A stretch of 64,000 bases of DNA from assembly GCF_013276795.1 (NCBI RefSeq), contig NZ_VMLR01000004.1:1-64000 (forward strand), read 5' to 3'. The position numbers and the translations under genes are program-made. Below are positions 58,588-64,000 of the stretch, one piece after another; within the stretch, counting starts at the first letter, position 1; every line of letters starts with the position of its first letter. Source of the DNA: Streptococcus sp. 2342. Its GTDB lineage: Bacteria; Bacillota; Bacilli; Lactobacillales; Streptococcaceae. The notes beneath the pieces were generated by a model. The model was not told the origin of the DNA. It saw only the letters and a program-made list of their open reading frames with translations, and made no database searches.

Positions 58588-59811
58588 ATGAAGATTAGTA
58601 AGAGGCACTTATTAAATTATTCCATCTTGATTCCCTACTTGCTTTTATCTATTTTGGGCTTGATTGTGGTCTATTCGACCACCAGCGCTATTTTAATTGA
58701 AGAAGGCAAGAGCGCCTTGCAATTGGTTCGAAACCAAGGAATCTTTTGGATTGTTAGTTTGATACTGATTGCCTTAATTTATAAATTGAGACTAGATTTT
58801 TTGAGAAATGAGCGACTAATCATTTTAGTTATATTGATAGAAATGCTTTTATTGTTCTTAGCTCGTTTTATTGGTATTTCCGTAAACGGGGCATACGGTT
58901 GGATTTCGGTTGCAGGAGTAACTATTCAGCCAGCTGAGTACTTAAAAATCATTATTATTTGGTATTTGGCTCACCGCTTCTCCAAACAGCAAGAAGAAAT
59001 AGCTATTTATGATTTTCAAGTTTTGACTCAAAATCAATGGCTTCCCCGTGCTTTTAATGATTGGCGATTCGTTCTCCTAGTTCTGATTGGAAGTTTGGGA
59101 ATTTTCCCTGATTTAGGAAATGCGACTATTTTAGTCTTAGTTTCCTTGATTATGTATACAGTTAGTGGAATCGCTTATCGCTGGTTTTCAACCATTCTGG
59201 CGCTCGTATCTGCCGCTTCTGTCTTTGTCTTGACCACTATCAGTCTAATCGGTGTTGAGACCTTTTCAAAAATTCCAGTATTTGGCTATGTAGCCAAGCG
59301 CTTTAGTGCCTTTTTTAATCCTTTTGCGGATCGTGCTGATGCGGGTCACCAGTTATCTAATTCTTATTTTGCCATGGTCAATGGCGGTTGGTTTGGTCTA
59401 GGTCTTGGAAACTCGATTGAAAAACGAGGTTATTTACCAGAAGCTCATACAGACTTTGTCTTTTCTATCGTGATTGAAGAATTTGGCTTTGTTGGTGCCA
59501 GTCTCATTTTAGCTCTCTTGTTTTTCATGATTCTGCGGATTATCTTGGTCGGTATCCGAGCGGAGAATCCTTTCAATGCCATGGTTGCACTCGGTGTCGG
59601 AGGGATGATGTTGGTTCAGGTATTTGTCAATATCGGAGGGATTTCGGGCTTGATTCCATCTACAGGAGTGACTTTCCCCTTCTTATCCCAGGGGGGGAAT
59701 AGTCTTCTAGTCTTATCAGTGGCAGTGGCCTTTGTCTTAAATATTGACGCCAGTGAAAAACGCGCTAAGTTGTACCGAGAATTGGAAAATCAACCAATGA
59801 ACCTTCTGTGA
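58588..59811 (+). CDS. ftsW: Cell division peptidoglycan polymerase FtsW
   Basis: 407 residues of the SEDS family with about ten membrane helices. Conserved loops include NGAYGWISVAGVTIQPAEYLKI, FPDLGNATILV, SNSYFAMVNGGWFGLGLGNSIEKRGYLPEAHTDFVFSIVIEEFG and GLIPSTGVTFPFLSQGG; the catalytic Asp is in the extracellular loop with HTDFVF nearby. It polymerises glycan strands at the septum with its partner PBP2x. Its place directly before ppc identifies it as FtsW rather than RodA. Extended -10 TGGTATAAT at 58508-58516. Confidence 0.9.
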   Translation: MKISKRHLLNYSILIPYLLLSILGLIVVYSTTSAILIEEGKSALQLVRNQGIFWIVSLILIALIYKLRLDFLRNERLIILVILIEMLLLFLARFIGISVNGAYGWISVAGVTIQPAEYLKIIIIWYLAHRFSKQQEEIAIYDFQVLTQNQWLPRAFNDWRFVLLVLIGSLGIFPDLGNATILVLVSLIMYTVSGIAYRWFSTILALVSAASVFVLTTISLIGVETFSKIPVFGYVAKRFSAFFNPFADRADAGHQLSNSYFAMVNGGWFGLGLGNSIEKRGYLPEAHTDFVFSIVIEEFGFVGASLILALLFFMILRIILVGIRAENPFNAMVALGVGGMMLVQVFVNIGGISGLIPSTGVTFPFLSQGGNSLLVLSVAVAFVLNIDASEKRAKLYRELENQPMNLL

Positions 59812-59835
59812 AGTAGAATAAAGAAAGGATAGTCT

Positions 59836-62532
59836 ATGTCTCTTCAAAAATTAGAAAATTATAGTAATAAAAGTGTTGTGCAAGAAGAAGTATTGATTCT
59901 AACAGAATTGCTGGAAGATATTACTAAAAATATGCTTGCACCAGAGACCTTTGAAAAAATCATGCAGTTGAAAGAATTATCAACGCAGGAAGATTATCAA
60001 GGTCTAAACCGTCTAGTGACTAGCTTATCAAATGATGAAATGGTCTATATTTCACGCTATTTTTCAATCTTACCTCTTTTGATTAATATTTCAGAGGATG
60101 TGGATTTAGCTTATGAAATCAATCATCAAAATAATATTGATCAGGACTATTTAGGTAAATTATCTACAACGATCAAAATGGTTGCTGAAAAAGAAAATGC
60201 CGTTGAGATCCTAGAACACTTGAATGTTGTTCCTGTTTTGACAGCCCATCCAACACAAGTGCAACGCAAAAGTATGTTGGATTTAACAAATCATATTCAT
60301 AGTCTTTTGCGTAAATACCGTGATGTTAAGTTGGGGTTGATCAATAAAGAAAAATGGCACAATGATTTGCGTCGTTACATCGAAATTATCATGCAGACAG
60401 ACATGATTCGTGAGAAAAAATTAAAAGTGACTAACGAAATCACGAATGCTATGGAATATTACAACAGCTCCTTTTTGAAAGCTGTACCTCACTTGACGAC
60501 GGAGTATAAGCGCTTAGCGCAAGCACATGGTCTGAATTTAAAACAGGCTAAACCAATCACCATGGGTATGTGGATAGGTGGTGACCGTGATGGAAATCCA
60601 TTTGTTACTGCAGATACCTTGAAGCAGTCTGCACTCACTCAGTGTGAAGTCATCATGAACTACTATGATGAAAAGATTTACCAACTTTATCGTGAGTTTT
60701 CTCTTTCAACTAGCATTGTCAATGTAAGTAAGCAAGTCAGAGAAATGGCTCGTCAGTCCAAGGATAACTCGATTTACCGCGAAAAAGAGCTTTACCGTCG
60801 TGCCTTGTTTGATATTCAATCAAAAATTCAAGCAACAAAAACCTATCTGATTGAGGATAAGGAAGTTGGGACTCGTTATGAAACCGCCAATGATTTTTAC
60901 AAGGATTTGATTGCCATTCGAGATTCTCTACTAGAAAATAAGGGCGAGTCCTTGATTTCAGGTGATTTTGTGGAATTATTGCAGGCAGTAGAGATATTTG
61001 GTTTTTACCTAGCATCAATTGATATGCGACAAGACTCTAGCGTCTATGAAGCCTGTGTGGCAGAACTCTTGAAATCAGCAGGAATTCATTCTCGCTATAG
61101 CGAGTTGAGCGAAGAAGAAAAGTGCGATCTTCTCTTGAAAGAGTTAGAAGAAGATCCCCGAATTCTTTCTGCGACTCACGCAGAAAAATCAGAATTATTA
61201 GCAAAAGAACTAGCTATTTTTAAGACGGCTCGTGTTTTGAAAGATAAGTTGGGAGATGATGTCATCCGTCAGACTATCATTTCACATGCAACCAGCCTTT
61301 CTGATATGCTAGAATTAGCTATTCTATTAAAAGAAGTAGGACTGGTGGATACGGAAAGGGCGCGTGTTCAGATTGTTCCCCTTTTTGAAACAATTGAAGA
61401 CTTGGATCATTCAGAGGAAACAATGAGACAATATCTTTCTCTTCCTCTTGCCAAAAAATGGATTGCTTCACGTAATAACTATCAAGAAATCATGTTGGGC
61501 TACTCTGACAGTAATAAAGATGGCGGTTACTTGTCATCATGTTGGACCCTCTACAAGGCTCAACAACAATTGACTGCTATTGGAGATGAATTTGGCGTTA
61601 AGGTTACCTTCTTCCATGGCCGTGGTGGGACTGTCGGTCGTGGTGGTGGGCCAACCTATGAAGCCATCACATCTCAACCGCTCAAGTCTATCAAGGATCG
61701 TATCCGCTTGACGGAGCAGGGTGAAGTAATTGGCAATAAATACGGTAATAAAGACGCTGCTTACTATAACCTTGAAATGCTAGTATCGGCAGCTATTAAC
61801 CGTATGATTACTCAGAAGAAGAGCGATACCAATACCTCAAATCGTTATGAAGCCATTATGGATCAAGTAGTGGACCGTAGTTACGATATCTACCGTGATT
61901 TGGTCTTTGGTAATGAGCATTTCTATGATTATTTCTTCGAGTCAAGTCCAATCAAGGCTATTTCAAGCTTTAACATTGGTTCTCGCCCAGCTGCCCGTAA
62001 GACGATTACTGAAATCGGTGGTTTGCGTGCCATCCCTTGGGTATTCTCATGGTCACAAAGTCGTGTTATGTTCCCTGGATGGTACGGGGTTGGTTCAAGC
62101 TTCAAGGAATTTATCGATAAAAATCCAGAAAATATTGCTATTTTACGAGATATGTACCAAAATTGGCCTTTCTTCCAATCGCTTCTTTCAAATGTTGATA
62201 TGGTTTTGTCAAAATCAAATATGAATATTGCTTTTGAATATGCTAAACTTTGTGAAGACGAGCAAGTTAAGGCCATCTATGAGACTATTTTAAATGAATG
62301 GCAAGTTACTAAGAACGTTATCCTGGCTATTGAAGGACATGACGAACTCTTAGCTGACAATCCATATCTAAAAGCTAGTCTGGATTACCGTATGCCTTAC
62401 TTTAATATTCTCAACTATATTCAGTTGGAGTTGATCAAACGCCAACGTCGTGGAGAATTGTCCAGTGATCAAGAACGATTGATTCATATCACCATCAACG
62501 GAATTGCAACAGGATTGCGTAATTCAGGCTAA
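59836..62532 (+). CDS. ppc: Phosphoenolpyruvate carboxylase
   Basis: 898 residues. It converts PEP and bicarbonate to oxaloacetate, replenishing aspartate-family synthesis. The catalytic signatures are [15 protein letters not shown] with the essential His near residue 138, and [17 protein letters not shown] near 600; the C-terminal NSG end is typical. GAAAGGATAG precedes the ATG. It follows ftsW by 24 bp. Confidence 0.97.
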   Translation: MSLQKLENYSNKSVVQEEVLILTELLEDITKNMLAPETFEKIMQLKELSTQEDYQGLNRLVTSLSNDEMVYISRYFSILPLLINISEDVDLAYEINHQNNIDQDYLGKLSTTIKMVAEKENAVEILEHLNVVPVLTAHPTQVQRKSMLDLTNHIHSLLRKYRDVKLGLINKEKWHNDLRRYIEIIMQTDMIREKKLKVTNEITNAMEYYNSSFLKAVPHLTTEYKRLAQAHGLNLKQAKPITMGMWIGGDRDGNPFVTADTLKQSALTQCEVIMNYYDEKIYQLYREFSLSTSIVNVSKQVREMARQSKDNSIYREKELYRRALFDIQSKIQATKTYLIEDKEVGTRYETANDFYKDLIAIRDSLLENKGESLISGDFVELLQAVEIFGFYLASIDMRQDSSVYEACVAELLKSAGIHSRYSELSEEEKCDLLLKELEEDPRILSATHAEKSELLAKELAIFKTARVLKDKLGDDVIRQTIISHATSLSDMLELAILLKEVGLVDTERARVQIVPLFETIEDLDHSEETMRQYLSLPLAKKWIASRNNYQEIMLGYSDSNKDGGYLSSCWTLYKAQQQLTAIGDEFGVKVTFFHGRGGTVGRGGGPTYEAITSQPLKSIKDRIRLTEQGEVIGNKYGNKDAAYYNLEMLVSAAINRMITQKKSDTNTSNRYEAIMDQVVDRSYDIYRDLVFGNEHFYDYFFESSPIKAISSFNIGSRPAARKTITEIGGLRAIPWVFSWSQSRVMFPGWYGVGSSFKEFIDKNPENIAILRDMYQNWPFFQSLLSNVDMVLSKSNMNIAFEYAKLCEDEQVKAIYETILNEWQVTKNVILAIEGHDELLADNPYLKASLDYRMPYFNILNYIQLELIKRQRRGELSSDQERLIHITINGIATGLRNSG

Positions 62533-62573
62533 TCATTTTCAAAAGTGAAGATGAAAAAAATTCTAATAGACTA

Positions 62574-62601
62574 TTGACAAGTAGTTTAAAAATGATATAA
62601 T
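62574..62601 (+). promoter_or_regulatory. Promoter of the T-box transcription unit
   Basis: TTGACA (62574-62579), 16-base spacer, TATAAT (62596-62601) with TGA as extended -10. Confidence 0.85.
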
Positions 62602-62607
62602 TTAACC

Positions 62608-62847
62608 ATTCAGAAAAGTAATCGTACAAACTTTCAAGAGAGTCTGTGGTAGCTGAAAACAGATAAGTGGCGATGATGAAAATTGGGCTGAATGTTATTT
62701 AGAATTTGAAATCATAAAAATTCGGTGAGCACACCTTACAGTGCATCTCGTTATTGCGAGACAGAGCGATAGGGAAATTCCCTATAATTGAGGTGGTACC
62801 GCGCATCGACGTCCTCACACAAGTTTTTTGTGTGAGGACTTTTTTTG
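62608..62847 (+). ncRNA. T-box riboswitch, probably tryptophan-specific
   Basis: The T-box sequence AGGTGGTACCGCG is at 62791-62803. The terminator GTCCTCACACAA/TTGTGTGAGGAC with T7 spans 62811-62846. The 5' part folds as stem I; TGG at 62684-62686 is a candidate Trp specifier codon. Uncharged tRNA would stabilise the antiterminator and permit expression of the transporter downstream. Family is certain; specificity is inferred from the candidate codon and from the downstream gene. Confidence 0.9.
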
Positions 62848-62859
62848 ATGGAGGTTAGT

Positions 62860-62919
62860 ATGGAAAGAAAACGATGGCGTCGCTTGTTTATACTCAATGA
62901 AAATCAAAGTACAAACTAG
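62860..62919 (+). other. Short open frame after the T-box terminator, uncertain
   Basis: ATG 62860 with GGAGG seven bases upstream reads MERKRWRRLF and then enters the BOX, ending at TAG 62917. Without the BOX it would end as MERKRWRRLFR. It is too short to call a gene, but the ribosome-binding site is good. Confidence 0.2.
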
Positions 62920-63040
62920 GAAGCTAGCCGCAGGCTGCTCAAAACACTGTTTTGAGGTTGTGGATAGAACTGACAGAGTCAGTATCATATACCTACGGTA
63001 AGGCGACGCTGACGTGGTTTGAAGAGATTTTCGAAGAGTA
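62891..63040 (-). repeat. BOX element A1-B1-C1 in the trpX leader
   Basis: 150 bp, minus orientation: boxC, one boxB (CTCAAAACACTGTTTTGAGG...), boxA including CTACGGTAAGGCGACGCTGA. Flanked by TTA on both sides (62888-62890, 63041-63043). It sits between the T-box terminator and the transporter gene and adds a stable hairpin-rich segment to its 5' UTR. Confidence 0.93.
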
Positions 63041-63085
63041 TTAGATAAGTGAAGTATTTTAAAGGAATTAAAAAGGAGAAACAGA

Positions 63086-64000
63086 ATGAAAAATAAACGT
63101 TTAATTGGAATTGTCGCTGCCTTAGCAGTCTTAGTAGCAGGAAGCTTGATTTACTCTTCAATGAATAAACCAGAATCTCAGAATAATAAGGATGAGAAGA
63201 AAATAACCAAGATTGGTGTGCTTCAATTTGTGAGCCATCCATCCCTTGATTTGATTTATAAAGGGATTCAAGCTGGACTTGCTGAAGAAGGATATAAAGA
63301 TGACCAGTTGAAGATCGACTTTATGAACTCAGAAGGTGACCAAAGTAAGGTTGCGACAATGAGTAAACAATTGGTTGCAAATGGAAATGACCTTGTGGTT
63401 GGTATTGCAACACCAGCTGCTCAAGGTTTAGCTAGTGCCACAAAAGACCTACCTGTTATCATGGCCGCTATTACAGACCCAATTGGTGCTAACTTGGTTA
63501 AAGATTTGAAAAGACCAGGTGGCAACGTTACAGGGGTATCTGACCACAATCCAGCTCAACAACAAGTTGAACTCATCAAGACTCTGACACCGAATGTGAA
63601 AACAATCGGAGCTCTTTACTCAAGTAGCGAAGACAATTCAAAAACACAGGTTGAAGAATTTAAGGCTTATGCTGAAAAAGCAGGTCTGACAGTGGAAACA
63701 TTTGCAGTTCCTTCAACAAATGAAATTGCCTCAACTGTCACTGTTATGACTAGCAAGGTAGATGCTATTTGGGTTCCAATTGATAACACCATTGCATCAG
63801 GATTTCCAACGGTTGTCTCTAGCAATCAAAGTTCTAAGAAACCAATTTATCCAAGTGCGACAGCTATGGTAGAAGTAGGTGGTTTGGCATCAGTTGTAGT
63901 TGACCAACATGACCTTGGTGTGGCAACTGGTAAAATGATTGCGCAAGTCTTGAAAGGTGCAAAACCAGCCGATACCCCAGTCAATGTCTTTTCAACTGGT
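63086..64000 (+). CDS. trpX: ABC transporter substrate-binding protein, probable tryptophan transporter TrpX (3' end outside window)
   Basis: 305 codons are visible with no stop. After MKNKRLIGIVAALAVLVAGSLIYSS (membrane anchor or signal) comes a type 1 periplasmic-binding fold: IGVLQFVSHPSLDLIYKGIQAGLAEEGY, VGIATPAAQGLASATKDLPVIMAAITDP and VTGVSDHNPAQQQVELIKTLTP. This is the ABC_sub_bind (PF04392) family, linked in streptococci to a trpXYZ operon behind a T-box. AAAAAGGAG precedes the ATG. Permease and ATPase genes would be expected beyond 64000. Confidence 0.88.
   Translation, partial: MKNKRLIGIVAALAVLVAGSLIYSSMNKPESQNNKDEKKITKIGVLQFVSHPSLDLIYKGIQAGLAEEGYKDDQLKIDFMNSEGDQSKVATMSKQLVANGNDLVVGIATPAAQGLASATKDLPVIMAAITDPIGANLVKDLKRPGGNVTGVSDHNPAQQQVELIKTLTPNVKTIGALYSSSEDNSKTQVEEFKAYAEKAGLTVETFAVPSTNEIASTVTVMTSKVDAIWVPIDNTIASGFPTVVSSNQSSKKPIYPSATAMVEVGGLASVVVDQHDLGVATGKMIAQVLKGAKPADTPVNVFSTG

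Overview
The window looks like chromosome from a mitis-group Streptococcus very close to S. pneumoniae / S. mitis / S. pseudopneumoniae. Several independent signs point there: four BOX repeats, choline-binding cell-wall enzymes (Pce/CbpE and LytB), a 551-residue PavA/RqcH, a 399-residue PmrA, extended -10 promoters of the TnTGnTATAAT type, and SigX cin-boxes (TACGAATA) before comEA and coiA. From about 16 kb to 58 kb the gene order is, from memory, that of the pneumococcal chromosome. The exact species cannot be settled from this window.

Layout. 1-9 kb: the repetitive C-terminal part of an LPXTG surface protein, then hemW, an acyl-ACP thioesterase, a HAD phosphatase, a membrane protein, nnrD, dacA (PBP3) and an AI-2E family permease. 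9-16.5 kb: tuf, a BOX element, a DEAD-box helicase with a Gfo/Idh/MocA oxidoreductase, a decayed IS30-family element inside longer inverted repeats and 19-bp direct repeats, a YoaK-like membrane protein, and the L21 leader-rplU-prp-rpmA operon. 16.5-24 kb: a LysR regulator, lspA, rluD and pce, then the proline pathway proB-proA-proC, then a BOX. 24-37 kb: tmk-holB-yabA-rsmI, trmFO with a structured leader, pyrH-frr-cvfB-yozE, phoH, ald, an acetyltransferase, and the DNA-uptake genes comEA-comEC. 37-44 kb: infC-rpmI-rplT behind an L20-type leader, a glyoxalase-family gene, pyrK-pyrD behind a PyrR attenuator, lytB and pavA/rqcH. 44-53 kb: a packed operon ybeY-dgkA-era-mutM-coaE-pmrA-rpmG, then secG, rnr, smpB and tehB. 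53-64 kb: a hicAB toxin-antitoxin insertion, coiA, pepF, an O-methyltransferase, prsA, ftsW, ppc, and a T-box-controlled ABC transporter gene that runs off the end.

The most unusual stretch is 52990-54841. The 46-bp segment that normally holds the tehB terminator and the coiA cin-box is present twice, with a hicAB module between the copies. Within that module hicA is split by a 103-bp BOX element with a TTA target duplication. Removing the BOX and one TTA restores a complete HicA frame, while the antitoxin hicB is intact. Just downstream, coiA, which is needed for natural transformation, carries an in-frame TAA at codon 24. All four BOX copies in the window have TACTC...GAGTA ends and 3-bp flanking duplications of the form TNA, which suggests mobilisation by an IS5-like transposase.

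Most other genes are ordinary housekeeping functions. RNA-level control is prominent: an L21 leader, an L20 leader, a PyrR attenuator, a T-box, an unassigned trmFO leader, and two genes (hemW and dacA) whose promoters leave essentially no 5' UTR.
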